Below are positions 35,341 to 44,142 of a DNA stretch of 64,000 nt, in pieces. The translations under genes and the position numbers were made by a program. The stretch comes from Phycisphaerales bacterium (GTDB lineage Bacteria; Planctomycetota; Phycisphaerae; UBA1845; Fen-1342). The notes under the pieces were generated by a model. The model saw only the letters and a program-made list of their open reading frames with translations, made no database searches and had not been told where the DNA came from. Every line of letters starts with the position of its first letter. Position 1 is the first letter of the stretch. The stretch spans positions 3,038,001 through 3,102,000 of the forward strand of contig JADJXS010000001.1 of the NCBI GenBank assembly GCA_016710275.1, written 5' to 3'.

Positions 35341-37059
35341 TTGATAACGGCGATTGAGATCGAGAATTTCAAGGGCATCGGCCCGCGCCAGCGGATCGAG
35401 TTGGCCCCGATCACGTTGCTGTTCGGGGCCAATAGTTCCGGAAAAAGCACGTTCATTCACGCACTCCATTACGCCCTTGAGGTTCTCCAACGGCACAACT
35501 GCGACGCCGAACGCACCGCTTCCGGCGGCGAGTTTATCGATCTGGGCGGATTTCGCAGTTTCGTTCACGGCCGGGATTTGCAGCGCCGCGTGTCGATGCG
35601 GTTCGAAATCGACCTTCGCGAGCACAGCCTGCCGACGTACGGCGAGCATGAGCCTGATTTCTCGATCTTCGATGAGGGTTATGCGGATCGAGTCGAGCGC
35701 GCCGCCGTCGAATTTCAGGTCGCCTGGGACCACCAGAGTCAGACGCCGATTGTCTCGCGCTACGCGGTGGAGTTAAACGGCGAGCGGTTTGCCGCCTTGG
35801 AGACCGACGCAGGACGCCGCGCAACCGTGCTCGCCGAGCTGAACTGGAACCATCCCGTCTTGCGCGAGGAGGGCGACGACCAGGCGGCAGGAGACCAGGA
35901 ATTGCAGGACCTTCACTCGAAGGTCGTCGTTCTGCATGAAGAGGCGGCTAAGCGCGGCTTACGCAAGGACCCGCCGCCGCATCTCGCGTCCGGAATTCTG
36001 CATAGCTTGATGAGCAAAGCGTTCGGCGTCGATGACGCGGATGTACAACCGACGCCCGGCTGGGGTCTGGCTGGATTGAACGATGCACTCCCGACATGGG
36101 GAACAGTGCTCGAACCCGCGCTCCCGCCTTCATCGTCGACCGCAGGCGGCGACTCCGCCTCCAATGCCGAGGCCGGCCAGCCGCGTTCACAGTCAGAGAT
36201 GACTGAAGCGGCCGAGCAATTCGCTGCATTGCTGACGCAACTGCTGATTGGCCCCGGTGAGCGGCTCACGCAAGCGCTCGCGTCGACTCGTTATCTGGGG
36301 CCGCTCCGGGAGAAGCCCATCCGCTCGCACGACACCCATCACGTGGGCGACGCAAGGCGATGGGCCAGCGGACTCGCGGCCTGGGATGCCCTGTTTCAGC
36401 GCGACGCAGCGTTCCTGACGCTCGTCAGCGAGTGGCTCAGTCGATCCGACCGTCTTGGGGCAGGAGTGAGCGTCACGAGCAGTGAGTATCGCGAGATTGC
36501 CGTAGACGACCCGATTCTCGTGCAGCTTTCGGGCGGACACGCTTTCGATGACCTTGACTTGAACGATCTTCGTGATCGCCTTCGGCGAATCCCGATACGC
36601 CGTAGGATCGTACTGATAGATGAGGCGACCGGCGTCCAGTACCAACCGTTCGATGTCGGCGAAGGAATCTCACAGCTTCTCCCCGTCGTTGCGGCACTCC
36701 TCGATCCGACGCCGGGCGTCATAGCGATTGAGCAACCGGAACTGCACGTGCATCCCGCGATCCAAGTCGGCCTCGGAGACCTCATCGCGTTCGGGATGGG
36801 AGTGCATGGCGCAACACGAGTAATCGAGACACATAGCGAACACTTGCTACTGCGGCTACTGCGTCGCATCCGTGACACGGAAGACAACGGGCCTGACCAG
36901 CACGAGCACGCGCTTTCGTCGGACGACGTCGCTGTCTGGTACATTGAAGCTGTTGACGGCGCGACGCGGGCGACGAGACTCCGCCTCGATGCCTCTGGCG
37001 AGTTCGTTGACCGCTGGCCAAAGGGCTTCTTTGAAGAACGTGCTCAGGAACTTTTCTGA
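35341..37059 (+). CDS. AAA ATPase with DUF3696 (defence pair 2)
   Basis: A 572-residue paralogue of the ATPase at 31003. Walker A FGANSSGKST at residues 28-37; VGEGISQLLPVVAALL; IEQPELHVHPAIQVGLGDLI; IETHSEHLLLRL; and the DUF3696 ending RLDASGEFVDRWPKGFFEER. The central region (about 215-300) has a Ser/Ala-rich insertion absent from the first ATPase. It starts with TTG, with GGGAGA upstream; no ATG is in a suitable place. The stop overlaps the next gene's ATG (TGATG), indicating coupling with the PLD-like effector. Confidence 0.85.
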   Translation: MITAIEIENFKGIGPRQRIELAPITLLFGANSSGKSTFIHALHYALEVLQRHNCDAERTASGGEFIDLGGFRSFVHGRDLQRRVSMRFEIDLREHSLPTYGEHEPDFSIFDEGYADRVERAAVEFQVAWDHQSQTPIVSRYAVELNGERFAALETDAGRRATVLAELNWNHPVLREEGDDQAAGDQELQDLHSKVVVLHEEAAKRGLRKDPPPHLASGILHSLMSKAFGVDDADVQPTPGWGLAGLNDALPTWGTVLEPALPPSSSTAGGDSASNAEAGQPRSQSEMTEAAEQFAALLTQLLIGPGERLTQALASTRYLGPLREKPIRSHDTHHVGDARRWASGLAAWDALFQRDAAFLTLVSEWLSRSDRLGAGVSVTSSEYREIAVDDPILVQLSGGHAFDDLDLNDLRDRLRRIPIRRRIVLIDEATGVQYQPFDVGEGISQLLPVVAALLDPTPGVIAIEQPELHVHPAIQVGLGDLIAFGMGVHGATRVIETHSEHLLLRLLRRIRDTEDNGPDQHEHALSSDDVAVWYIEAVDGATRATRLRLDASGEFVDRWPKGFFEERAQELF

Positions 37060-38006
37060 TGGTGCACGAGTTCGCCCTGGAGCCCGCGACCCTCGCGACA
37101 TGGGAGCAGTTTCGCTATCTAACCGAGAAGTTCGGCGTAGATAACGGGCGCCTCATCGCTCAGTTTCCGAAATCGTGGAAAAAACTGGTCTATGACGCCT
37201 TCGCCGGCGCCGGCGACGTGGAGAAGAAGCGAATCGAGGAACGGCTCCAGCAGGAATCGTTTAGTCGCAAGCTGACACGGTCGAACCGCACCTACGATTC
37301 TGCGCAGGCTTGGCTTCCGAACGCCGAGCGTCAGCAGGAGGGCTCCGACCCTTTCCGCGCCATTATTGCCACAACCAACCCCAACAGCTGCCCATCCGTT
37401 TGCATCGCCTCCGAACTCGATGAGACGGATCGGCTCTGGTCCGTGAGTCGAGAAGCCAAGATCGCTCGATCTGCGCACGCTCTGACAGCGGTCGCAGTAC
37501 CTCTTGTTCGCTGCAGTAGGGAGCTCCTGATAGTAGATCCGTATTTTGACCCGCAAGTCCCGAGGTTTTTCGACGTTTTTCAGTCGCTGATTCGCGAAGT
37601 GTGTGGAGCGCGAAACGTGCTTCGGCGGCTGGAGCTCCATTGTTCGAACGCCAGAAGCGGCACCACGGACCATTGGGAGGGACAATGTAGCTCACGCCTG
37701 GGGCGGCTCATCGGTGCCAACTACCGACTTCGAGTCGTCAGATGGGCTCAGCGTGTCGGAGGCGAGACGTTTCATGCGCGATACATCCTGACCGAGCGCG
37801 GGGGACTCCGCTATGACGTTGGGCTCGATGCGGGACCGCGCGGTGAAAATACAGACGTAACGCTTCTGGATTCGCAGCTGCACATCGCTCGCTGGAGTGA
37901 CCTTCAGGAAGTTGACGCGAACGGGCGCACGCGCACTCCGGCTTTCGACAAAATTGATGAGCTACTCATCTCGAACGGCAGTGCGACGCGCGTTTTTCCG
38001 ACGTGA
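37059..38006 (+). CDS. PLD-like effector (defence pair 2)
   Basis: A 315-residue protein translationally coupled to the DUF3696 ATPase. The C-terminal half has RELLIVDPYFDPQVPRF (154-170), an acidic strand end typical of phospholipase D-like folds. GGETFHARYILTERGGLRYDVGLDAG (234-259) provides the H-x-R-Y motif and glycine turn. The N-terminal part is helical. A single H-x-R site implies a minimal PLD-like nuclease acting as a dimer, as in the MIT_C-like branch (family-level inference). Its 3' end overlaps a convergent minus-strand gene by 45 bases. Confidence 0.68.
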   Translation: MVHEFALEPATLATWEQFRYLTEKFGVDNGRLIAQFPKSWKKLVYDAFAGAGDVEKKRIEERLQQESFSRKLTRSNRTYDSAQAWLPNAERQQEGSDPFRAIIATTNPNSCPSVCIASELDETDRLWSVSREAKIARSAHALTAVAVPLVRCSRELLIVDPYFDPQVPRFFDVFQSLIREVCGARNVLRRLELHCSNARSGTTDHWEGQCSSRLGRLIGANYRLRVVRWAQRVGGETFHARYILTERGGLRYDVGLDAGPRGENTDVTLLDSQLHIARWSDLQEVDANGRTRTPAFDKIDELLISNGSATRVFPT

Positions 38007-38561
38007 CGGGCAGTCGCCGTTTGCTTTCCTGATCGCGGCGCGCTGCAAGACGCTGAGCAATTGCCACTTTATCTGCGCGAAGTCGCCCAACCCTCGTCTC
38101 ACGCGCCCCGTGCAACCCGGCAACACCAGGTCGCGCACCTGGGCTTTCAAGTATCCGAGGATCTGTCCGGCAAGGCGTACCGTCACATGCCACCGCCCAT
38201 CGCGTCCCTTTCGACAACCGATGCAGTAGCCAGCGAACTTGATCGACTTTCGGCGGACATCAAGGACGGATGCTCGCTCGCGTTCGAAGAACTCGTGCCG
38301 GCCTTTGGTAGCGAGCAGCACGAAAAACCGCTCGTGTCGCAGGTACTGCATGTTCGCCAGGCCCTGCTTCTTGCGCCGGCAGCGCGCCCACTTCGAGATG
38401 GCAATGCCGTAGCGGGCGATGAGCTTCGCATCGACGGCGGCCGGATCCTTCCCATCGGGGATAGTCCCGGTCACGTAGAACCAGTAGCCGTGCGTAATGT
38501 ACGAGACGGCAAGCTGCTGAACGAACCCCTCGACCGACGTGGCGACGCAACGATACTCCAT
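37962..38561 (-). CDS. Conserved protein of unknown function (199 aa)
   Basis: Starts MEYRCVATSVEGFVQQLAVS with an exceptionally good ribosome site (GAAGGAGGGG). Contains YITHGYWFYVTGTIPDGKDP, LIARYGIAISKWARCRRKKQ, NMQYLRHERFFVLLATKGRH, and a basic C-terminus. I recall similar proteins as widespread uncharacterised genes in planctomycetes but know no function. Many aromatic and basic residues suggest nucleic-acid binding. Encoded 84 bases after a 73-aa gene on the same strand; the two probably form a unit that entered with mobile DNA. Strong SD sites are unlike most genes in this window. Confidence 0.7.
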   Translation of the reverse strand: MEYRCVATSVEGFVQQLAVSYITHGYWFYVTGTIPDGKDPAAVDAKLIARYGIAISKWARCRRKKQGLANMQYLRHERFFVLLATKGRHEFFERERASVLDVRRKSIKFAGYCIGCRKGRDGRWHVTVRLAGQILGYLKAQVRDLVLPGCTGRVRRGLGDFAQIKWQLLSVLQRAAIRKANGDCPSRRKNARRTAVRDE

Positions 38562-38645
38562 GCGATTTCCCCTCCTTCTTCTGGAATGAGCGGGTTGTTC
38601 TGGCACAGCCCGCGAAGCCTGTTTGAACCTCCTTTCGTTCGAGCT

Positions 38646-38867
38646 TCAATCTCTTTCCGGACCCGGACCGCAGAACTCCAGCAGTTCGCGGAGTTCCTGC
38701 ATCGTCGGCTCCCGGTCGAAATCCTCTCGATAGCACGCCGTGATGCGTGCCCGCACGTCCGGGGGAATGCTCATCGGCTCCGGCCAACATCGTTCATCGA
38801 ATTCTTCGATGATGTCAGCCGGACTGTCACCGATGACGCTGCCGCTCCTCGTGCGCCACCAACCCAT
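38646..38867 (-). CDS. Small protein of unknown function (73 aa)
   Basis: MGWWRTRSGSVIGDSPADII followed by EEFDERCWPEPMSIPPDVRA and TMQELRELLEFCGPGP. No recognised domain. ATG 38867 is preceded by AAAGGAGGTGATTCGC, a near-perfect Shine-Dalgarno. Acidic and Trp-rich. It precedes the 199-aa gene on the same strand, and the sequences before the two starts share GCTCGAA(C)GAAAGGAGGTT-like text, suggesting paired expression. Could be an antitoxin-like or accessory partner, but there is no direct evidence. Confidence 0.62.
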   Translation of the reverse strand: MGWWRTRSGSVIGDSPADIIEEFDERCWPEPMSIPPDVRARITACYREDFDREPTMQELRELLEFCGPGPERD

Positions 38868-39040
38868 GCGAATCACCTCCTTTCGCTCGAATCCAAATCC
38901 TCTTGCACGCCGTGCCCCGCAGGCCGCCCCGCGCGTCCGGCTCAACGTGCAAAACCACCTCCCTTCATGAGAATCCGGCCGCTAACCGCCACGCCTGGAG
39001 CACACTGCCCCTTCTGAATCTGTCACCGCATCAGCGCAGT

Positions 39041-39120
39041 CCGAATGCCGTCGCTCGCCCGCCGTTGCGAGCCAATGCTTGCTGTCGGCGTCGCCGTCAG
39101 CGCATCGACGCGCATCAAGC
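39041..39120 (+). repeat. 80-bp repeat shared with 22932-23011
   Basis: Starts CCGAATGCCGTCGCT and contains CCAATGCTTGCTGTCGGCGT; the complement lies at 22932-23011, where it directly adjoins the 256-bp repeat. The two copies have drifted more than the 256-bp repeat. Confidence 0.7.
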
Positions 39121-39682
39121 GCTCGACATTCGTTCGCGCGCTGCAGCTAGATTCATCTATTGCAGTTGCTCCATGCACCAAACCACCGCACCGATTCGTG
39201 CTCTCGCTGCACCAACACGCTGACTTCGTTTGCGAATTCGACGTGCGCTGCGCACCACGCAAATCAGCTCGGCTCCATAGGGGTTGCGGCCACGCAACCT
39301 CGATACACCTGCGGGTACACCCCGCCTGTGCATCGTCATTCCGCTGCCAAACGACGGCCCTCTCCCGAGGGTCCTCGTTTGACCGCATTGGCTGTCTTCC
39401 GACTCGCCGAAACGGGCCGGGGCAGGACTCTCCTGCCCCGGCGCCGCGCCGACACGTCTGCAAACATGGGAAATGCTCGTCAGCCCTTTCGTCGTCGTTA
39501 TGCATCCGGCACCACCCGTAGATGCACGAACGGCATCGCGACTGCCTTGCCGCTTTGCCGCCACGCTTCCGCGTGCTCCTACTGAGGCCCCGCTCCCAGA
39601 CTCCGGCGTTTGAAGCACCCGCTCGATAAGCGGGCACCGGGCATCACCCCGGCTGCCAGAGTCCTTCCCCGGTTAGAACCAG

Positions 39683-39938
39683 TCTCCGATCGATCGTTCA
39701 CGTCGCTTGACCTGGAAGTTCCGCGTGCGTCTCTCCCGCACACGTCGCTCGCATCGCTGTACGCCGACGGCTTCCGCCGCCGACATCGTTTCGCCCGCCG
39801 GATGGCGGGCGATTTCGGGGTACGAATCTAGAAGCTCCCCTTACCCGTCAGCGAAGGTCTTTCTAACGCAGTTCGGCACGTCTCCGATCGATCTCACCCA
39901 GAAGCGGTTTCCCGCCTTTCGCAGTTGAGCTTTTCACC
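39683..39938 (+). repeat. 256-bp conserved element of unknown nature, copy 2
   Basis: Partner of 22674-22929, differing at 8 positions seen by eye. Here it lies about 770 bp before the xre gene; in the other copy it is fused directly to the immA remnant. No tRNA, riboswitch or intron core that I can recognise. Confidence 0.75.
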
Positions 39939-40478
39939 ATCCGCCGTTTGAAGCGGAATGCCGACGCTTATCATCGCGCCGGTCGTCTGCGTCACCGCAG
40001 ACAAACTCCCTGCCCGGGCTAACGTTGAACGGGCCGCTGGCGCACTCGCGTGCGTCAGACGGTCCCGAACCCCGCAGGGGGATTAGCCGCCGATGGCGAC
40101 ATCACCCACTTTGGCTGATCCGGCTCGCGCAAAAGCACGAGTCTGTCCCGGTCGCCCAGTTTTCCTATGCGAAGAACGAGGCAGACGCTTTCGACGAGGC
40201 TTGCCCCCGTGGCGAACCACAGCGCGGCCAAGTGCGAAGCGACTCGCCCATGATGTGTATGGGATCGAACGGCTGGATTACTCCAAAAGCTTGGGATTAC
40301 TCAGCCGAGCCTCCCTCGCACTGGACGAGCCAGTCTCCTGGCATCCAGCGCTACGAGCACTCGAACATGGCGGGTGATGAAGTCCGCCTCCTTAGCCTGT
40401 TTGGTAGACAGGTTTACCGGTTGTCCGATCCCACGATTCAGACGCCAGGCCACGCGTTTGCATGATTCTGACGATCGC

Positions 40479-40499
40479 GAATCAAACGCGGTTTGATTC
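40479..40499. promoter_or_regulatory. Perfect inverted repeat upstream of xre
   Basis: Nine-base arms GAATCAAAC and GTTTGATTC around GCG. It could be an operator, an element end or a terminator stem. There is no T-run after it, so a terminator is less likely. Confidence 0.5.
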
Positions 40500-40654
40500 A
40501 CACATCGACGTTAAGCGCATTCCGCGGCGCAAGTCACGCGTTTCCGCGTTCTGACCCGTCGCGGGATAGCGGAACCCACCGGTACCAGTTCCCGCGGCAC
40601 CGGCCGCCGCGCGTCACCTGTCCCGCGACCCTCCGACGGGCGGGAAAAATCAGC

Positions 40655-40695
40655 TTGACTCGGCGTGTCCGAGTGTTACTATGTATGCGAACACT
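40655..40695 (+). promoter_or_regulatory. xre promoter with inverted-repeat operator
   Basis: TTGACT (40655-40660) and TACTAT (40677-40682) are 16 bases apart. AGTGTT (40672-40677) and AACACT (40690-40695) form an inverted repeat over the -10 and start region, suitable for autorepression by the encoded HTH protein. AGGAG (40699-40703) precedes TTG 40711. Confidence 0.7.
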
Positions 40696-40710
40696 GAGAG
40701 GAGTGACGCC

Positions 40711-41101
40711 TTGGCCAAAGACAAAGCCCGGAGCAGCGACGAAATCGGCGACGTCCTTCGCCGCCAGCGGACCGAAGTGCTCGGCAAGGGCTTGCGTGAG
40801 ATGGCCCGGCAGCCGGCACGGCTCCGGCCCATCTGACCGACATTGAGCATGGCAACCGCTCGCCGTCCGAAGCGCTCCTGGTCAAGATCGCCCGCGCCTA
40901 CGAAATTCCTGAGCGCAGCTCCGCTCCGCCTGGAGCAAGCCCGACGAAGTCGTTGAGGAAATTGCGAGCCAGGATGCGACGGCTGCTGCGAAAGTGCCTG
41001 AGTTGCTTCGCTCTGCCCGAAAGTTCACGGAAGGGCAATGGAATGCGTTGATCGAAGCGGCCAAGAAACTGAGCACCGAGAAAAAGGGTAAGGCAGACTG
41101 A
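40711..41101 (+). pseudogene. XRE-family HTH regulator, frameshifted
   Basis: Begins LAKDKARSSDEIGDVLRRQR (TTG start). Continues in a second frame as APAHLTDIEHGNRSPSEALL, KIARAYEIPE (the HTH), and in a third as SAWSKPDEVVEEIASQDATA to EKKGKAD. Shifts lie near 40812 and 40915. The final frame ends exactly at TGATGG, overlapping the immA start, which shows that the gene was intact recently or that the shifts are base-calling errors. XRE regulators paired with ImmA/IrrE peptidases are a standard module: the peptidase cleaves the repressor to induce the element. Confidence 0.75.
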
Positions 41102-41829
41102 TGGCCGGACGCCGATACGAGTATGGCAAGCTCTTTCAGCCCTCCAGCGGGGGTATGCTCATTGAGCGTAAGGCCCGTCGGTCGCTGTCGTATTGCCTGC
41201 ACAAGCTCGGGCTCTCCGAAATCCCGCTCCCAGTTCCCGTGGACCGCTGGATCGAAACAGCATTCGACATCCGCTTCGGCATTGCCGACCTCTCGCACAT
41301 CGGCCCGCGTGTACTCGGCGCGAGTTTCCTGCGTGATCGCGAGATCCTCGTTTCTGAAAAGGCGCTACTCAACGAAGGCCGCTACCGCTTCACTTGCGCC
41401 CACGAATTGGCGCACGTCGTTCTGCACATGCACGTGCGTGACCGGTTCTCCGACGATGACGAGCCAGAGATTGTCTTGGACGATGAGATCGAGCGGCAAG
41501 CGGATCGCTTCGCTGCGGCATTTCTGCTGCCCGTAAATCTGTTCGAACAAGAAGTGATTCTGATTGCACGCGGCATCGGGGCTGACCCGCACTGGTGCCT
41601 CACCGAGCTGATGATGGCCAGCGATCAGTCGCTGAAGATGTGGCAGAACATATTCGTCCCCGCGCTCAGCCGCTCTTTCGGCGTCTCCAAGACGGCCACG
41701 CTGATCCGCGCGCACGGTCTTCAGCTCGCCGGCGCGGACCCACGAACGCTAATCCCGAGCCGACTCTTCTACGACCTGATGCCGAAACCCACGCCGCCCG
41801 TCGCCACACCGCGGGCCCGCGGTCGTTGA
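41101..41829 (+). CDS. ImmA/IrrE-family zinc metallopeptidase
   Basis: A 242-residue COG2856-type protease. The catalytic CAHELAHVVLHMH gives the HExxH zinc site, followed by DDEIERQADRFAAAFLLP with the third ligand region. The C-terminal third (MASDQSLKMWQNIFVPALSR ... SRLFYDLMPKP) completes the family length. The start overlaps the xre stop (TGATG). Expected role: cleave the adjacent XRE repressor after damage or stress to allow excision or expression of the island. The C-terminal half is duplicated in the remnant at 22272. Confidence 0.9.
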   Translation: MAGRRYEYGKLFQPSSGGMLIERKARRSLSYCLHKLGLSEIPLPVPVDRWIETAFDIRFGIADLSHIGPRVLGASFLRDREILVSEKALLNEGRYRFTCAHELAHVVLHMHVRDRFSDDDEPEIVLDDEIERQADRFAAAFLLPVNLFEQEVILIARGIGADPHWCLTELMMASDQSLKMWQNIFVPALSRSFGVSKTATLIRAHGLQLAGADPRTLIPSRLFYDLMPKPTPPVATPRARGR

Positions 41830-41895
41830 ATCGGCGTGCTTTTTTGTTCGGAGCGTTCCTGTGCGTGCGAACATAGGAACAGCGGAGGAATGGCG

Positions 41896-42186
41896 ATGGT
41901 GTTCTACGACTTGACGAATACGGCTGTCGCGACGAGTGCGCGGCCGATCCGGCCGCCCGGCGACCTCGAACTATTCGCGATCACCGTCGGATTGCTCCTG
42001 GTTGAGGACCGCGGGTTCGGTGAACTCGCGTCCGCCTCGCTCGAACTCACCCACCTTAATCGCCGCCGCGTCGCCGAAATGCTGGAAGAGCGGGCGCCGT
42101 CGCTCGCGCGCGAGTTTGGCACTCCGTCGCAGCTGCGAGCCCGACTCGCCGAACTTGCCGGGCTGGTCATTACGAGAGATTCTTGA
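41896..42186 (+). CDS. Conserved small protein of the integrative element, copy 2
   Basis: A 96-residue paralogue of 21922-22206 (MVFYDLTNTAVATSARPIRP, NRRRVAEMLEERAPSLAREF). GGAGG ends seven bases before ATG 41896. No recognised domain; predicted helical. Its constant place between immA and xis marks it as part of the element backbone. Confidence 0.72.
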   Translation: MVFYDLTNTAVATSARPIRPPGDLELFAITVGLLLVEDRGFGELASASLELTHLNRRRVAEMLEERAPSLAREFGTPSQLRARLAELAGLVITRDS

Positions 42187-42219
42187 ATCACGGACTGCTT
42201 GTACGAAGAGGGACGTTCC

Positions 42220-42471
42220 ATGAAGCCGATCCAAGCAAGCGCCGACGCGACCGCCATCGAGCGAATCGCCCTGTCCGCGGAGGAAGTCGCGGACGTGCTC
42301 GGCATCAGCCGCGCCCACGTCTGGAAGCTGCACAGCATCGGCAAGCTGCCCCGGCCAGTGCGGCTCGGCCGCGTTGTCCGATGGGACCGCAAAATTCTAG
42401 AGGCATGGCTTGCAGCCGGGGCGCCGCCCCGCGATCGTTGGGAGCCTCGTGAGATGAAGGACGGCCGCTGA
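42220..42471 (+). CDS. Excisionase/AlpA-like HTH protein, paralogue copy 2
   Basis: About 83 residues from ATG 42220. The HTH_17 core matches copy 1: LSAEEVADVLGISRAHVWKL, RLGRVVRWDRKILEAWL. Likely recombination directionality factor for the integrase 30 bases downstream, or an element regulator. The longer open frame from 42199 lacks support. Confidence 0.84.
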   Translation: MKPIQASADATAIERIALSAEEVADVLGISRAHVWKLHSIGKLPRPVRLGRVVRWDRKILEAWLAAGAPPRDRWEPREMKDGR

Positions 42472-42501
42472 GCACCAGCAACCGGTCCGGAGGGTTCGGC
42501 A

Positions 42502-44142
42502 ATGCGCCTGTTCAAATCGGCCTATCGCGGCCGCGATGGGAAGCCGCGCAAGAGTTCGAAGTGGTACGTTCAATTTCGCGACCAGAACGGCCAGCGCCGC
42601 TCCATCCCGACGTTTACGAGTCGGGCAGCGGCTGATGAGTTCGTCCGAAACTTCACAAAGCTGCTTGCGTTCTTCAAGGCGTCCGGCGGTCAGACCGATC
42701 CGTCGCTTCAATCGTGGCTGGCTGAGTTACCACGCGAGATTCAGGAGAAGCTGGTTGACATCGGAGTCGTCGATCTGCGGAACGCGGCCGTCTCGAAGCC
42801 TCTTCGAAAGAACTTGGACGATTTTCTCAGAGCACTGCGAGCCAAGGGAGTTACGCCCAAGCACGTGAAGCTGCTCGAAGCTCGGCTGAAAAAGATGCTT
42901 GACGATTGCGGCTTGCGGTACTGGACCGACATCCGCCCGACGCGGATTCTCGACTACCTGAACGGCCTTCGCGAGGAAAGGAAAGGCGACGACGGACAGG
43001 TTTACGCTGGCGTCGGCGCGCAGACCTTCAATTTCTACCTGCAATCGCTCAAGCAGTTCTGCCGCTGGGGCGTGAAGGAACGTCGTCTTGCCGAGTCGCC
43101 GATTTCCCATCTGAGCGGCTTGAATGTCCGGACCGACAAGCGACATGAACGGCGTGCATTCACGGCCGATGAGCTCTTCGTCCTTCTGACGAAAACGGTC
43201 CTGCGTCCGACACGCAGCGGAATGACCGGCGACCGGCGGGTACTTCTCTATCGCCTCGCCGTTGAGACTGGGCTGCGAGCCGGAGAGCTTCGCAGCTTGA
43301 CCGCATCGTCGTTCAGCTTCGACACGGACCCTCCGACCGTTACGGTCGCGCCGGCTTACAGCAAGCGTCGACACGAAGACGTGATTCCGCTGCGGCCGCA
43401 GACTACCCAGGCCGTCCAGACGCGAATCGACGGGCTCCCGCGCGCCGCGACGATCTCTCCGTTGCCGGACGTGCCAGCGAAGCCGCTCAAGTCCGACCTC
43501 GACGCGGCGCGAAGCGCGTGGATCGAGGATGCGACCGACCCCCGGGAGAGAACGAAACGCGACGAGTCGGATTTCCTCAAGTACAAATACTCCGCCGGAC
43601 AGATCGCCGACTCTCACGCCCTCCGCCACACCTTCATCACCAACCTCGCCCGGGGCGGCGTGCATCCCAAACTCGCGCAAGATCTCGCCCGTCACTGCGA
43701 CGTGAACCTCACGCTCTCTCGTTATTCGCACACCGTGATTTCCGAGCGCGCGAGCGCGCTCCAGTTTCTGCTCGACCTCGATGCGCCGAAAGTCGCGGCA
43801 GACGCAGCCAGCGCCCGCGGCGCTCCGGTGGCTGCGGAGGCGGTCGAAGAGGCACCCGCTTCTCCGCCAGTGCTGGCTCCACAGGTGGTCTCACTCAAAG
43901 CCGAAAAAACCGCAGAAGCAGGCCGAAACGGCCACTCTGTCTATGTACTTTGCTTGCACACTTTTGACGGTTTGAGGACGATTCGGGTGGACGAGCATGG
44001 ACTGACGGACGTGCAGGGTGACTTGGCGCAAGTCCTTGCTGCCACGCGAGAAACGCGGCCATTCGCGCGGGATTTCGAACAGCCACCGGCGGGACTCGAA
44101 CCCGCAACCTGCGGTTTACAAAACCGCTGCTCTGCCAATTGA
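42502..44142 (+). CDS. Tyrosine recombinase/integrase
   Basis: A 546-residue site-specific integrase. N-terminal DNA-binding region (SKWYVQFRDQNGQRRSIPTF), SAM-like core-binding part (about 100-210), and catalytic domain with VETGLRAGELRSL (first Arg), SHALRHTFITNLARGG (HxxR) and LSRYSHTVISE (nucleophile Tyr). A Pro/Ala-rich extension follows. The last codons run into the tRNA-Thr gene, the usual arrangement when an element integrates in a tRNA 3' end and its integrase sits at the junction. It is complete and probably functional. Confidence 0.93.
   Translation: MRLFKSAYRGRDGKPRKSSKWYVQFRDQNGQRRSIPTFTSRAAADEFVRNFTKLLAFFKASGGQTDPSLQSWLAELPREIQEKLVDIGVVDLRNAAVSKPLRKNLDDFLRALRAKGVTPKHVKLLEARLKKMLDDCGLRYWTDIRPTRILDYLNGLREERKGDDGQVYAGVGAQTFNFYLQSLKQFCRWGVKERRLAESPISHLSGLNVRTDKRHERRAFTADELFVLLTKTVLRPTRSGMTGDRRVLLYRLAVETGLRAGELRSLTASSFSFDTDPPTVTVAPAYSKRRHEDVIPLRPQTTQAVQTRIDGLPRAATISPLPDVPAKPLKSDLDAARSAWIEDATDPRERTKRDESDFLKYKYSAGQIADSHALRHTFITNLARGGVHPKLAQDLARHCDVNLTLSRYSHTVISERASALQFLLDLDAPKVAADAASARGAPVAAEAVEEAPASPPVLAPQVVSLKAEKTAEAGRNGHSVYVLCLHTFDGLRTIRVDEHGLTDVQGDLAQVLAATRETRPFARDFEQPPAGLEPATCGLQNRCSAN

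Larger units (their letters stand above)
38868..40654. other. 1.8-kb region without a recognised gene
   Basis: No credible coding region on either strand, although short Arg/Ser-rich frames are open by composition. It contains the second copies of two repeats also found at 22674-23011: 39041-39120 (80 bp) and 39683-39938 (256 bp), here separated by about 560 bp. A palindrome lies at 40479-40499. A large untranslated stretch inside a compact defence island is unusual and may hold an RNA gene. Confidence 0.6.

Noticed and set aside
37962..38606. Longer start at 38606 for the 199-aa gene
   Set aside because: The strong Shine-Dalgarno site is placed for ATG 38561, and the extra residues are Arg/Pro noise.
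39707..39928. Small Arg/Ser-rich protein encoded in the 256-bp repeat, open in both copies
   Set aside because: Several of the few substitutions change residues, no ribosome site is visible, and the composition is that of a GC-driven shadow frame.
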